Shown here: positions 33,285 through 44,830 of the stretch, one piece after another
Position numbering within the stretch: the stretch's first letter is position 1
Layout of the letters: every line of letters starts with the position of its first letter
Assembly: GCF_026212465.1 (NCBI RefSeq)
Contig: NC_080059.1
Coordinates: 21,994,339 to 22,058,338, forward strand
Length of the DNA: 64,000 nt
Direction: 5' to 3'
Source of the DNA: Amaranthus tricolor
Taxonomy: Eukaryota; Streptophyta; Magnoliopsida; Caryophyllales; Amaranthaceae
The notes under the pieces: model-generated
Seen by the model: the letters and a program-made list of their open reading frames with translations, nothing else
Database searches by the model: none
Told to the model about the DNA's origin: nothing
Position numbers and translations under genes: made by a program

Positions 33285-34730
33285 TTCTAGTGAGGGGGAA
33301 CAACTCATGGTATCTCGACAATGGGTGTTCCAAGCACATGACAGGTAATAGATCGAAATTTCTCTCACTAGAAACCTATGATGGAAGAACTGTGACTTTC
33401 GGTGACAACATGAAAGGCAAAATCATAGCCAAAGGAAAAGTAGGAAGGTTAAGTTCCCATGCAATTGATAATGTAGTTTTGGTCGAGAATTTAAAACATA
33501 ATTTACTAAGTATTTCTCAGTTTTGTGACAAAGGTAACTCTATAAATTTCACTTCTGAAAATTTTATTATTTCTAGGAGTCACAATAGAGACACTATTCT
33601 GGAAGGAATCCGTAAGGGGAATACTTATGTTGTGGACATCAACACTGTTCCCACATCGAGTCTGACTTGTCTCAGTGTCATAGAAGAAGACCCTCTTCTT
33701 TGGTACAAACGTCTAGGTCATGCTAGCTTTTCTATGATTAATGCTTTAAGATCAAAAGACCTAGTCAGAGGTTTGCCGTCCCTTAAATACCAAAAGGATA
33801 AAATTTGTGATCCTTGTGCCAAAGGAAAACATGTGATGTCGTCCTTTAAACATAAGAATGTGGTGACCACCTCAAAATCTCTTGAATTAATCCATATGGA
33901 TCTTTGTGGACCTATGAGAATTCAAAGCCGTAATGGCAAACGATATGTATTTGTTATTGTTGATGATTATAGTAGATTTACGTGGACTATCTTTTTAGTA
34001 AGCAAAGATGAGGCTTTCAATGCGTTTGTTTTTTTTGCTAATAAAATACAAAAATCTAGTAATCATCAACTTATTTACATAAGGTCAGATCATGTTAAAG
34101 AATTTGAAAATTCAAGCATTATGGAATATTTCAATGAGCATGGCATAAGTCATAATTTTTCCGCACCTAGAACTCCACAACAAAATAGTGTGGTAGAAAG
34201 AAAAAATAGAATATTAGAGGAAATGGTTAGAATTATGTTAATTGCTAGTGGTCTTCCTAGGAATTTTTGGGTCGAGGCTGTTAATACTGCATGCTATATT
34301 TTAAATCATGTACTAATCAGACCTATCACTTCTAAGACACCTTATGAATTGTTTAAAGGTGTAAAGCTGAATATTTCCTATTTTCGTGTGTTTGGATGTA
34401 GATGCTTTGTTCATGTAAGTGGAAAAAGAAACATAGGAAAGTTTGATGAAAGAAGTGATGAAGCAGTATTTCTTGGTTATTCATCTCATAGTAAAGCTTA
34501 TAGAGTTTACAATAAGAGAAATATGTGTGTAGAAGAATCTGTTCACATTATTTTTGATGAGACTAACTTTATGACAAGTGAACAGGATACAAATAATTTT
34601 AAAATAAGTCTTGGAAGATGATGAAGAAGTAACTAAAGAGCAAGATCAAAGAGCAATCGGAGAACATCTAATTCAAGAAGAAACCGAAGTACTTGACAAG
34701 GAAGAAGAACAGCCGGTAAATGAGGACTAG
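33285..34730 (+). pseudogene. Copia A protease and integrase
   Basis: Resumes after the target copy. Residues from 33290 give NSWYLDNGCSKHMTGN: this is the copia protease active-site block, with DNG where D-S/T-G is needed. The pre-integrase zinc region follows (LLWYKRLGHASFSM, CDPCAKGKH); its first zinc His appears replaced by Tyr. The integrase core has Asp in LIHMDLCGPM, Asp in IRSDHVKEFEN, Glu in QQNSVVERKNR. The main frame ends at 34621; a shifted frame continues the acidic linker to a TAG near 34730. The element is therefore defective in protease and probably integrase. Confidence 0.9.
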
Positions 34731-35315
34731 CAAGGTGTTCCAAATCCAGCTGTTCCCAGAAATGAACATAATGATCAGGTTGAAGCTGAGCAGAATGTCA
34801 ATCAAGTCAGTGACTCTGTTTCCACAACTATTCCTACAAGAGAATTTTTGCCTAAACCGTGGAAATATCAAAAATGTCATCCACTTGACTTGATCATTAG
34901 TGATTTAAATAAGCACATACAAACCAGATCTCAAATGATAAATTTCTGTGCACACTTTGCGTTTCTCTCAACATTGGAACCCAAAAATCACGAAGAAGCC
35001 TTAAAAGATTCTGAATGGGTTATTGCCATGCAAGATGAATTGAATGAATTGAAAGAAATAAAGTGTGGCATTTAGAACCAAATCCAAAACACAAAAAGTT
35101 GATTGGGCTAAAATGGGTGTTTAGAAACAAATTGGATGAATATAGAATCATAGTAAGAAATAAAGCGAGGCTCGTGGTTAAAGGGTACACTCAACAAGAA
35201 GGGATTAATTATACAGAGACATTTGCTCCGGTAGCCAGATATCATGACTAAACCACTTACAAGGGAACAACATGAAAAGATGAGGCTGGAACTTGAAATG
35301 ATCAAGCTCCACTAA
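34731..35315 (+). pseudogene. Copia A RT remnant with internal deletion
   Basis: RT N-terminus in two frames: 34848-35075 ([39 protein letters not shown]) and 35063-35251 ([28 protein letters not shown]). Directly after ETFAPVAR the sequence jumps to the last part of copia RNase H ([20 protein letters not shown], stop at 35315). The RT catalytic core with its YVDD motif and most of RNase H, roughly 2 kb in a normal copia, are gone. The junction is at about 35238-35244. Confidence 0.85.
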
Positions 35316-35937
35316 AGTTTATGTCAAGCATTCCCCTCAAAGAAGAATAAAAATTAGAAGGGTTGAACATATGAAGTTATTTAAAGTATATGCTATGGTT
35401 GCTTTCTTGAATGCATGTTTAAATTGATCAGACCAAAGCAGCATTTGTTTGTTCTATGTGTTATAGTGCTCATATTAAAAAAAAAACAAGGACATTTTTA
35501 TTTCTTATTTTCAAAAATCCCAGCATCATTATATTTCGAAAATTGGCTAGCACAAATACTCATTAATTAAGATGGTCAACGTAAAATAATAAAATGGTGG
35601 GAGTCAGATCATCCCCAAGTAAACTGTTTCGAAAATCCGTTACTAACCGCCAATTCCATGAACCTACCCACTAACTCTTCATTATCCACCTTGTTCACAC
35701 GTTAAATTAACTAAATGAACAAAATTAAATCCCTTGAGTAACTCTCCCATAACCGTCCTTACACCCTTATAAAATAACTCCTCTCACTTCCACTCCTTCA
35801 CGTCACATCACTCAATCACACAAAACCCTCACATCATCTTCTACTCCCTAAACTACTCAATACCTACAATCCCTTCTAAACTGTCAATTTCTCTAACTCA
35901 CCATCAATACTCATTCCTCTCTTTCATTAACCCAACC
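35316..35937 (+). promoter_or_regulatory. Spacer with possible promoter before extra ORF
   Basis: No coding support. A TATA-like TATAAAAT at 35768-35775 is followed by a CT/CA-rich leader (35780-35935) up to the ATG at 35938, like a plant core promoter and 5' UTR. This suggests that the downstream ORF may be expressed from its own start rather than from the LTR; that is an inference. Confidence 0.4.
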
Positions 35938-38090
35938 ATGAAAACTCCCAAAACCAAAAAATCAACCAAGAAATTGAGCAAGAAGACCCCTAAAACGACT
36001 GAACCAAAGCTGCTAAAAGTCATTCACCCATCACCTTTGCTCAATGCACCACCATCATCATCCTCTTCACCAAGACTATTCGATCAACCAAGTTCATCAA
36101 CCATGCATGCCGCTTTTAAACGCCCTAACACAACCCCAAAAGGAGGAGGCTCATCATCCAAGCCTATAAAGAAAAGTAAAAACGTTGATCCCAACAGTCT
36201 TGATGAGTTGCTATAGAAATGTCTGTTGGTTTTGGCCTTGACAAGTATTGGTATGAATCTACTACTTTCCCTCAACTTCACGCCATTCTTAAAAATCAAA
36301 ATTGGGAAACTTTAATGTCTGATTTTTGTTGCAATCCAATTTACCCTAACCTAATGCGTGACTTTATTTCAAATTTTTCTATTGAAAATAGGGTTTGTTC
36401 GAGTGTTGTCAAGGATATTAAAATTGAATTTAATTGCATGATGCTAGGGGAATGGTTTGGGGTTCCTGCAATTGGTTTTGACACTTATTATGTAAGTTCA
36501 AAGATTGTGTTTTCTGGGATAAATGAGAAGACAATGCTGAAATTTTTAGGAATTAATGAGAAAAAGGGTAGGATAAGTCACAATACACTGTCCCCCTTGC
36601 ATAAACTGCTTCACAACATTTCCCGACGATTTATTTTACCAGGCAACTCCAAGCGTAGTGAAGTAAATCTAAGGAATGCCACACTGATTTATTGCTTGGT
36701 TAACCATATTAAAATCAATTTCCCTTCACTTATGATTTCATACTTTTCTGACTGTATTGAGAAGAAGTACATGGTAGGGTTTGGAGGCTTGTTGAATTGG
36801 ATTTTTAGAAAGTTTGGAGTCCCATTGGAACGACTGCAATTCCCCATGAGCTCTAATAATAAAATAGGTGCAAAATGTCTCACTAATTTGCACCTCAAAT
36901 TATCTGATAAGGGAATTTTGGAGGAAGCTTCCATTAAGGATGAGGAGGAAGAGGATTCTGATGAAGAAAAAGATAAAGAAAAGGAAAAAGAAAAAGAAAA
37001 AGAAAAGGAGGATCAAAAGTAGGGATGGTCATGGGTCCAGGACACTGTTAGACCCGCTCCGGACCCGCCCCTTTTTTAAGGGTCTGGGTCTAAATTTTTG
37101 AGACCCATCGGATCCGGGTCGGATCTGGATCCAAAAAATATTTGACGGGTCCGGATCCGGATCCTAAGGTGAAGACCCGGACCCGGACCCGAACCCTAAA
37201 CTTTTAAATTTTATATTATGAATTTCTGATTTTTAAATTCTAATATTAATTTTTTTATTATTAATGTATAATAATATAATGCCTTGGGCCCTTGATCAGT
37301 TGATTACTTGATTCACTTGATTGCCTTCTCAAGTTCTCATTCTCAATCCAGAAACCCTAAGTCTCTAATTTTTTTCTCATTCACTTGATTCACTATGTTT
37401 CTTATTTAGTCTTTTATATTTGATTTTTAATTATGTATTTAGACAAGTGTTTTTCCGTTTTAATAATTATTTTGTATTTGAATTTTATGGACTCAAACAA
37501 GTGTTTGTAATACGATAATAAATTGCTTTCAAAAATACAAAAAGACTCGCAAAAGGTACAATTTTGACAAATTAAAGAGGCTTTGTATAAGACCCATTAA
37601 GGACCCTAGACCCGTCAGATCCGTAGGGTCTAGGTCTGGGTCTGAAAATTTTGGACCCTAAGGGTTCGAATCCGGGTCTGGATCCATAAAAAATAAAAGG
37701 GTCTGGGACTGGGTCCGGCCAGACCCGCTCCAGACTCGCCCCATGACCATCCCTAATCAAAAGGCTACTGAGGAGGACCAGAAAACTGTTCCCACTGCCA
37801 CTCATGAAGAGGCAGAAGTTGGTTCCCAGGGGGCACAAGAGGAACTTCAAGAACGAGGGGAACAGGAAGGAGCCTTAAGTGAGGGGGAATCCTCTAAGGA
37901 AGAAGAGGGTGAGGAACTGAATGATGATGATTCATCTAGTGATTAGGAGGTACGAATGCCTGTAAAGAAGAAGCCTATTGTGATTCCAAGGAAAACTAGT
38001 AGGCTAGCTTCCAAGGGTAGAGTAGCTTTAATCTCTGGCGTGTTCTATGAAATTAGTTTTACTTTATTTTGTTTAAGATTGTTTATAAGT
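35938..38090 (+). pseudogene. Extra ORF between copia pol and 3' LTR, with MITE
   Basis: Read as pieces of one gene. 35938-36216 is a Lys/Pro/Ser-rich N-terminus (MKTPKTKKSTKKLSKKTPKT). 36219-37019 follows after a one-base frameshift and resembles the 'putative plant transposon protein' domain of many plant LTR elements (NPIYPNLMRDFISNFSIENR, then MMLGEWFGVPA), ending in a long Glu/Lys repeat. The frame is interrupted by the MITE (37020-37755), resumes at 37764-37946 (acidic Glu-rich), meets a TAG at 37944 and continues in frame as KKPIVIPRKTSRLASKG into the LTR edge. Position and size recall the env-like or additional ORFs of Sirevirus-type copia elements. No signal peptide or membrane helix is seen, so an envelope role is not supported. 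Confidence 0.65.
37020..37755. mobile_element. hAT-type MITE in extra ORF
   Basis: A 736-bp element with terminal inverted repeats TAGGGATGGTCATGGG / CCCATGACCATCCCTA and an exact 8-bp target duplication ATCAAAAG (37012-37019 and 37756-37763), the hAT hallmark. G/C-rich subterminal regions hold many GGGTC/GACCC repeats; the middle is AT-rich. No transposase is encoded. Removing it and one target copy restores the reading frame of the host ORF. Confidence 0.92.
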
Positions 38091-38115
38091 TTGTCATCAT
38101 CAAAAATGGGGAATT

Positions 38116-38462
38116 TGTTGACTCTCTTAGGTTTTGATGATGACTACACTGACTATAAACAAATGTGTTTTAGAGATTGTGTGCGGGTCGATATCCATTC
38201 TTGATAAAGATCGTTGATAGTGCCAAAGAATTGGTCCATAAACTATGTATATGTCAAATATATCCAAGGAAGTTAGAAAAGGAAGGTCTTTTAAGATGTC
38301 AAATGTAGACAGGAAGTCTACTATTCCCAAGTTTGATGTCTGACGATACTTGTTGATGGAGACAGTGCTATGTTCTCAAGACTGAAGTTTGGAAGAATCA
38401 ACGTCAGCTGAAAATTCTGTAGAATATATTTTTTCTGATTTTTAGTTGATGTATTGGTTAAA
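38116..38462 (+). repeat. 3' LTR of copia A, truncated
   Basis: Starts TGTTGACTCTCTTAGG after a purine tract (AAAAATGGGGAATT). It matches the first 350 bp of the 5' LTR and stops at TATTGGTTAAAAT, where LINE sequence begins. Confidence 0.88.
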
Positions 38463-38830
38463 ATGACGATGAGCAACCATATTTGCTTCCCGAAAACAAA
38501 AGGAAACGAGACCTTCTCGAACCCTTTAGAATTAGCTAAGATGTTCTCGATAAGCACTTGATTATGACCAGCCCGAAAAACATTTCCATTTAAGGCCTCA
38601 ACCACCACCTTAGTGTCACCTTCAAAAACACAATGCTGCCCACCGAATGTCTGACCCAGCTCAACAGCCCATGAAAACGCCTCGATCTCAATATGCTCCA
38701 CCCCGTAATAAGGCCAAACAGATTTTGAAGCTGCCAAAACAACAGTCCCATCAGAGCTTCGAGAAACCATACCTAGACCCACACGATCCGCTTCAATGTT
38801 AACAGCAACGTCAATATTTATCTTAATCAC
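38463..38830 (-). pseudogene. LINE RNase H domain
   Basis: KINIDVAVNIEADRVGLGMV, then VEHIEIEAFSWAVELGQ and VFEGDTKVVVEALNG: the RNase H fold seen at the C-terminus of plant L1 elements, with Asp, Glu and Asp catalytic positions. A frame change near 38490 precedes a REANMVAH-like motif in the other frame, and the domain ends abruptly at 38463. Confidence 0.85.
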
Positions 38831-39046
38831 GTCACTTTTGGGGGGCTGCCATTTGGCCTTGGCGCGTCTAGCATTCTGAACATTACAAACATTAGCCTGC
38901 TCATATTTCGTCAGAATATCTCGACCTCTAGTAAAACAAGTATTAGGAGGGATCGTAACCTTATCAAAACAAAGCTCATAACGAGCACCCTAAATTTGCC
39001 AAGCACACATACCAACAACAGTCATATTTAAAGAAAGCTTGGAGCC

Positions 39047-39806
39047 TTAAAGCATGGAAAACCACTCCTTTAAGGAGGAAATGTGGGAATCTAAGACGAT
39101 ACCAAGAACAAGCTGCCAAACCATCTGAATCCATGGGCAATCTCTAAGCACATGCAAATTATTCTCCACCCCACCAAACCGAACACACTGATCCACACCC
39201 TCAATACCCTTCTTGCGAAGATTGACCCCATGGGGAAGATTATCACTCAAGGCCCGCCATAAGAAGATCTTAGCCTTGGGAGGAATATGAAGATTCCAAA
39301 TCACCTTCCAAGTAGGATCAAGACACATCGAACTAGAGGAAGAATCAGCACAAGATTGAGTTTTCTTGTACGCATTCCGAACATGAAATGATCCATCCGA
39401 ACCAGCAGCCCATCTAAGACTATCCTCCCCAATAGAGACTCCAATAGGGGTATTGAGAACCCTCTCAACGTCTATTGGGAGCAGTGGCTCAGCTATTAAA
39501 TCCTTACGCCACGATCTCAACACAGGATCAATGAAGGACTCCACTGTAGCATCATCATCCAGACCTCTAATAGGAGAAATGAGCCTCCCTGAACTAGGAC
39601 CAGCAACCCAAGCGTCTTTACACATGAATCTTCTTCCCATCCTCGATACACGAATGAAAACCAACCTCAACAACATGCTTGGCGCTCCTAATGCTCCTCA
39701 ACGCGAAACTAGGATTGAGGCCAACCTTAGAACTCCATAGGGAATCGTGAGGAAAATATTTAGCTTTGAGAGAAGTAACCAAGAGAGAATTAGGGAAGCA
39801 ATGCAA
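39047..39806 (-). pseudogene. LINE zf-RVT region
   Basis: Frame 39676-39047 carries DSLRWAAGSDGSFHVRNAYK, IWNLHIPPKAKIFLWRALSD and ENNLHVLRDCPWIQMVW, the zinc-binding region downstream of RT in plant L1 elements. The usual CxxC pattern is mostly lost (CVRFGGVEN). Confidence 0.85.
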
Positions 39807-41340
39807 CCTCGAGAATTATTTAGCAAGAAGAGCCATGTTGAAATTCTCAAGATCCCTGAAGCCTAAACCTCCTTCACCCTTCGATCTATAAACCTTTTCC
39901 GAGCCCGCCAAGGAAAGCGACGATCAAAATTAGAAGTGCCACACCAGAAATTTCTGATGATACTAGTGACCTCAATACAAAAAGAAGCCGGAACTTTAAA
40001 ACAACTCATAGCGTATGTAGGAATAGATTGAGTAACCGCTTTAATTAACACTTCCTTGCCCACCTTAGAAAGAAGCTTTTCTTTCCATCCCTGAAGCTTT
40101 TTCCAAATGCGATCCCTTAGGTTGACAAAAGAGAAGTTTTTGGATCTAAAACACTTCGTCAGAAGACCCAAATACTTGTCATGGCTAAGAACCTCCTTAA
40201 TGTCCAAACAACTACTCACACGTCTTCTAAGGTACCCCTCTAAGCTCTTACTAAAAGAAAGCTCGCACCTATCCCGGTTAATTTGTTGACCCGAGAAAAA
40301 CTCAAAATGGGATAGCAAATTTTTGATAGAAAGAGCTTCATCAATGTTAGCACGAGCAAAAATAATACAATCATCAGCAAAAAAACAAGTGCGAAATCTT
40401 AGGAGCATTACGAACTATTGAGATACCATGGAGAGACCCGTCCACAATGGCTTTGTAATCAGAATCTCGAGCCCTTAAGCACATAACAAGAATAAGTAAG
40501 GAGAGATGGGGTCCCCTTGTCTAAGACCTCTACTAGGGAACACAATGTCAGATAAAACACCATTAACAACAAAAGAGTAAGAAACCGAAGTAACATAGGC
40601 CATAACCCGATCAATCTAACGAGAAGGGAAACCCATCTTAGACATGATACAAACAAAAAAATCCCATTCAACCCTATCATACGCTTTACTTATGTCCAAC
40701 TTGAGGGCCATGAACCCTTTCTTCATCGCATGATTGTGATACATAAAATGAAAAACTTTAGAGAAAGAATATTATCAATGACTAAACGACCTAGAACAAA
40801 AGCGCTCTAGTTATCCTCGATGATCAAAGGAAGAATACGCTTTAGTCTATTAGCAAGCACCTTAGAGATCAACTTATAGGAAACATTACAAAGACTAATA
40901 GGTCTAAGATCCTTCATATCACAAGGGTTGGGAACCTTAGGAATCAAGACCACATTTGTATGATTAATATCCTTCAGCAGATCAACCCCCTTTTAAGAAA
41001 TTAAGCACTACATTACAGATATCCTTACCAACAAGCTCCAAATGATTTTTATAGAAGAGAGCAGGAAAACCATCGGGACCCGACGGCTTACATGAATGCA
41101 TGGAAGCAAGAGCCTAGACCACATAATCATAAGAGAAGGGCCTAGATAGATCAACAGCCATGGAATCAGAGACCCTCTTATTGATCATATCCAACTGATT
41201 CAACGAAATGGGAGGATGGGAAGAAGAAAAAAACTTATCAAAGTAACACTTAACAACCTTACACATAGCCTCAAGACTTGTTTGGAGAACCCCCAAATTA
41301 CCTTTGATTCCTTTTAAAAATTCCGCTTTCTCATGGCAGC
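39807..41340 (-). pseudogene. LINE reverse transcriptase
   Basis: Minus strand, several frames. From the 5' side: KPSGPDGFPALFYKNH-like (about 41100-41040), a core with frameshifts, then 40408-39863 with the catalytic FFADDCIIFARA and WKEKLLSKVGKEVLIKAV, IPTYAMSCFKVP. The order matches plant L1 RT. At least five stops or frameshifts make it inactive. Confidence 0.85.
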
Positions 41341-42167
41341 CATTTTAGAATGAAAATAGGTGGTATTCTTATCACCATCTCTTAAAATGATTGGGCGACG
41401 CCATTGCCACACCGAGGTTTCGAAGTCATCTCTAATGTTTCTTATCTCAACTTCTACTTGACGACTCCATCACAATCGGCGTCTGGACCATTTTCCGAAC
41501 CCGAATCAAGTGCTTTTTCAACCACCAGAGTCTCTTAGAAGAGTTAGAATAAAAACGATGACTCCACTCCTTGAGAAGATTACCACATTCCTCCACCAAA
41601 CGAGACCACTAATCCCCACAACTAGCTTTAGACTTACCCTAGACCTCACGAAATGTATGAGGGAAAACTTCATTATGAATCTACTTAGCTTCATATCAAA
41701 AAGGTTTATCCTGACTTAAGAGAGAAAGGATCCGATTCTCGTTCATCCCGATCTTAAGAACAATCGCAAAATGATCTGAGCCATCCCAAATGACATTGCT
41801 AACAGACGGTTTGTTAAAAATTTGCTTCCACCTCGAATTAGCTATATATCTATCCAATCTTTCTTCAATAAAACCCTCGATTCTTTTATTATTCTAATTA
41901 AATTTATACCCCTCTGCCCCAAAATCTTTAATATCATTCATCTCCAAGCAAGAACGAAAAACAAGAAGAAAATTAAAATCAACACCAGCACCACCAAATT
42001 TTTCCTCCGCAAAATGAATCTCATTAAAATCTCCTCCTATCAGCGAAGATAATTGTTGCTGCCTAACTTAGAAATCATCTCCCAAGTTTTAAATTTAAGA
42101 CTTCCCTAAGCCCACCCAAAAACGCAAGACCAACGTCAAGACGAGCCACTTCGATCCTTAACAATGG
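41341..42167 (-). pseudogene. LINE endonuclease remnant
   Basis: Weak minus-strand homology to the endonuclease/exonuclease/phosphatase fold: GGDFNEIHF-like at about 42030-42010 and FFNKPSVS.V.WDGSDHFAI-like at about 41820-41770 in shifting frames. It ends upstream at the satellite array. Confidence 0.6.
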
Positions 42168-42838
42168 AGTCAATAAAGTAGTTCAAACTTCGTTTGTTTT
42201 GCATGAAACTTGGCATACAACACTATTTGATATATATTATTGTGCTGAAATGGTTATAATTGAAAAATATAGTCATAAGCTTGAAATTATGTGCTAAGTT
42301 GCGTTTTTACGGTTTTCCATACGTTTTTGGCACTTTCTCGCATAAATAGTTCAAACTTGGTTTGTTTGGCATGAAATTTTGCACACAACACTATTTGGTA
42401 TATATATTATTGTGTTGAAATGGTTAAAATTGAAAATCATATTCATATGCTTGAAATTACGTGCTAATAAGTTGCATTTTTAAGGTTTTATAAGCGTTTT
42501 GGCACTTTCTCACAATAAGGAGTTCAAACTTGGTTTGTTTTGCATGAAATTTGGCACACAACACTATTTGGTATATATTATTGTGTTGAAATGGTTAAAT
42601 TCAAAATCATAGTCTTATGCTCGAAATTACGTGCAAAGTTGCGTTTTTAAGGTTTTTAAAGCTTTTTTGGCACTTTCTCGCATAAAGTAGTTCAAACTTT
42701 GTTTGTTTGGCATGAAATTTGGCACACAACACTATTTTGTGTATATTATTGTGTTGAAATGGTTAGAATTCAAAATCATAGTCATATGCTTGAACTTACG
42801 TGCTAAGTTGCGTTTTTAAGGTTTTTAAAGCTTTTTTG
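42168..42838 (+). repeat. Second array of ~169-bp satellite
   Basis: Four monomers of the family at 27895-29551 in the same orientation. The anchor GTTTGTTT recurs at about 42192, 42360, 42533 and 42701 (spacing 168, 173, 168). These monomers differ as a group from the first array (TTTCTCGCATAA for TTTTGCGCATAA, GAAATGGTTA for GAAGTGGTTA), so the two arrays have evolved apart. Confidence 0.93.
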
Positions 42839-42844
42839 TCACTA

Positions 42845-42945
42845 ATATCTATTATGTTTTAGTCCTTTCGGCAAGATAATAGTATTGATTGCGGCTACTA
42901 CACTCTCAAATTGATGGACGATCTCTTAAAAGCCTGAAGAATGTT
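42845..42945 (+). pseudogene. Ulp1-like protease C-terminal fragment
   Basis: A plus frame reads QDNSIDCGYYTLKLMDDLLK and then stops. Gln followed by Asn/Ser and Asp-Cys-Gly is the catalytic C-terminal signature of C48 (Ulp1/SUMO-protease-like) peptidases. Plants carry many such genes inside Mutator-like and CACTA elements. Only about 30 residues are present. It adjoins the satellite array directly. Confidence 0.55.
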
Positions 42946-43260
<315 letters not shown>

Positions 43261-43718
43261 AACCCAGTATATCCCGCTCATAGAAAAAACTATGGACAAG
43301 GTCTGGGAGGGAAGGACGGCAGCAACTCATACCTATAGAGGAGAGCGCGGCCAAAGGAGTCCCCCGGCTCGAGAAAGATACGGAGACGTAGCTACACGTG
43401 AACGATAAAAGGCCTATAAATAAAAGTAGACACACAAACAAAATAAAAGAATAAAAAGAAGGGGACAAAGAAATTAATAAAGAAACGAGAGGAGCAGGAT
43501 GATAAGAACACAAAGAGATAATCTACGAGGACTTAGTAATCTAAAACATGGATATGACCCCTCCAACTACCCCTATCTCTAGTCAGGCTTTCAGAGAGGT
43601 TTAGCTCACACAAGTCAACTTTTATCTGCTCATTCCAAGTTCTCCTGAGTTTTCCTCGACTCCTCTTACCCTTTACTATAATGCTTTCTACTCTCCTCAC
43701 AGGGGTAGCGAGGGTCTT

Positions 43719-44830
43719 TTACTGAACATGTCCAAACCACCTCAATCTATTTTCACGCATTTTTCCAGAAATAGGAGCTACCCATAGTTTGTCTCTAAAC
43801 TCTTGGTTCTTAATTCGATCCATCAATGTGTGCCCACACATCCACCTCAGCATACACATTTCTGTGACTTCCATCTTATGTTCAAAGATCTTCTTAACAG
43901 GATAACATTCGGTCTGATATTGAAGAGCAGGTCTGATTGCCGTCCGATAGAATTTTCCTTTTAACCTGCTTGGAAATTTCTTATCACAAAGCACCGCGGT
44001 GGCTGCACGCCACTTGATCCAACCCGCTTGTATGCGATGGTTTACATCTCCGTCAATCTCTCCATCCCTTTGAATGATCGATCCCAAATACTTGTACTTG
44101 GTCGTACATTTAACGACTGCTTCTCCTATAGACACCTCTGGTTCACCTACCGGTGCTGTCCCACTAAAATCACATCGCAAATACACAGTCTTCGTACGTC
44201 TAATGCACAATCCTTTACCTTCTAAAGCTTCCCTCCACTCATCCAATTTATTATTAACCCCATCTCTAGTTTCTGCTACCAGCACTATGTCGTCTACGAA
44301 ATGCAGGCACCACGGTACCGTCTCCCAAATAGATTGAGAAATGTCTTCCATGATGACAGTAAAAATGAAAGGGCTTAGAGCGGATCCCTGATGTAGCCCA
44401 ACTTTAACCGGGAAAGGCTCTGTTATCCCCACCGGTGTTGGAATGTTAGTCGACACTCTGTTGTACATATCCTGTATAGCCTCAATGTACACTGAAGAAA
44501 TACCTCTAGCCTTGAGGCTATCCCAGATGACACCTCGTGGTATGCTATCATACGCTTTCTCCAAGTCAATGAACACCATATGTAAATCCTTTTTTTGCTC
44601 CCTATATTTCTCCATCAGTCTCCTTAAAACATGAATTGCCTTAATGGTTGACCTTCCTGGCATAAAACCGAATTGGTTCTCTCTAATCACCGTTTCCTGT
44701 CTAATTCTCCTCTCTATCACTCTTTCCCACAATTTCATTATGTGGCTTAAAAGTTTGATACCTCTATAGTTCCCACATACTTGCGCGTCGCCTTTGTTTT
44801 TAAACATAGGTATTAGTGTGTTGTTCCTTT
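43719..44830 (-). pseudogene. RTE reverse transcriptase
   Basis: A 362-codon frame, plus a little more upstream in another frame. Motifs: GNYRGIKLLSHIMKLWERVI, ENQFGFMPGRSTIKAI, MVFIDLEKAYDSIPRGVIW, GLHQGSALSPFIFTVIMEDI, and the catalytic box LHFVDDIVLVAE, where RTE elements normally have FADD. Thumb motifs KYKYLGSIIQRDGEI and MLRWMCGHT follow. The Ala-to-Val change next to the catalytic aspartates and the frame breaks make activity unlikely. Confidence 0.9.

Larger units (their letters stand above)
10958..38462 (+). mobile_element. Ty1/copia element A carrying 20-kb nested insertion
   Basis: Plus-strand copia element in gypsy D2: 5' LTR (10958-12151), primer site, decayed gag (12202-13301), pol (33285-35315), an extra ORF (35938-38090) and a truncated 3' LTR (38116-38462). 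A 20-kb Tekay-like gypsy (13307-33279, target GCAGG) separates gag from pol. Without that insertion the element would be about 7.5 kb. An internal deletion has removed most of RT and RNase H. Its 3' LTR is cut by the LINE at 38463, so the target duplication cannot be tested. Confidence 0.85.
38463..42167 (-). mobile_element. L1-type LINE, degenerate
   Basis: Minus-strand non-LTR element of the plant L1 group, recognised from a run of domains in order: endonuclease end, RT, zf-RVT and RNase H. It lacks its own 3' tail, because RNase H is cut at 38463 by the copia LTR edge. It lacks the 5' ORF1 and the first part of the endonuclease at the satellite edge (about 42167). No target duplication or poly-A is identifiable. 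Confidence 0.85.

Noticed and set aside
37572..37850. Minus-strand ORF over the MITE edge
   Set aside because: Mostly inside the non-coding MITE; its repetitive GPDP-like reading comes from the GGGTC repeats.
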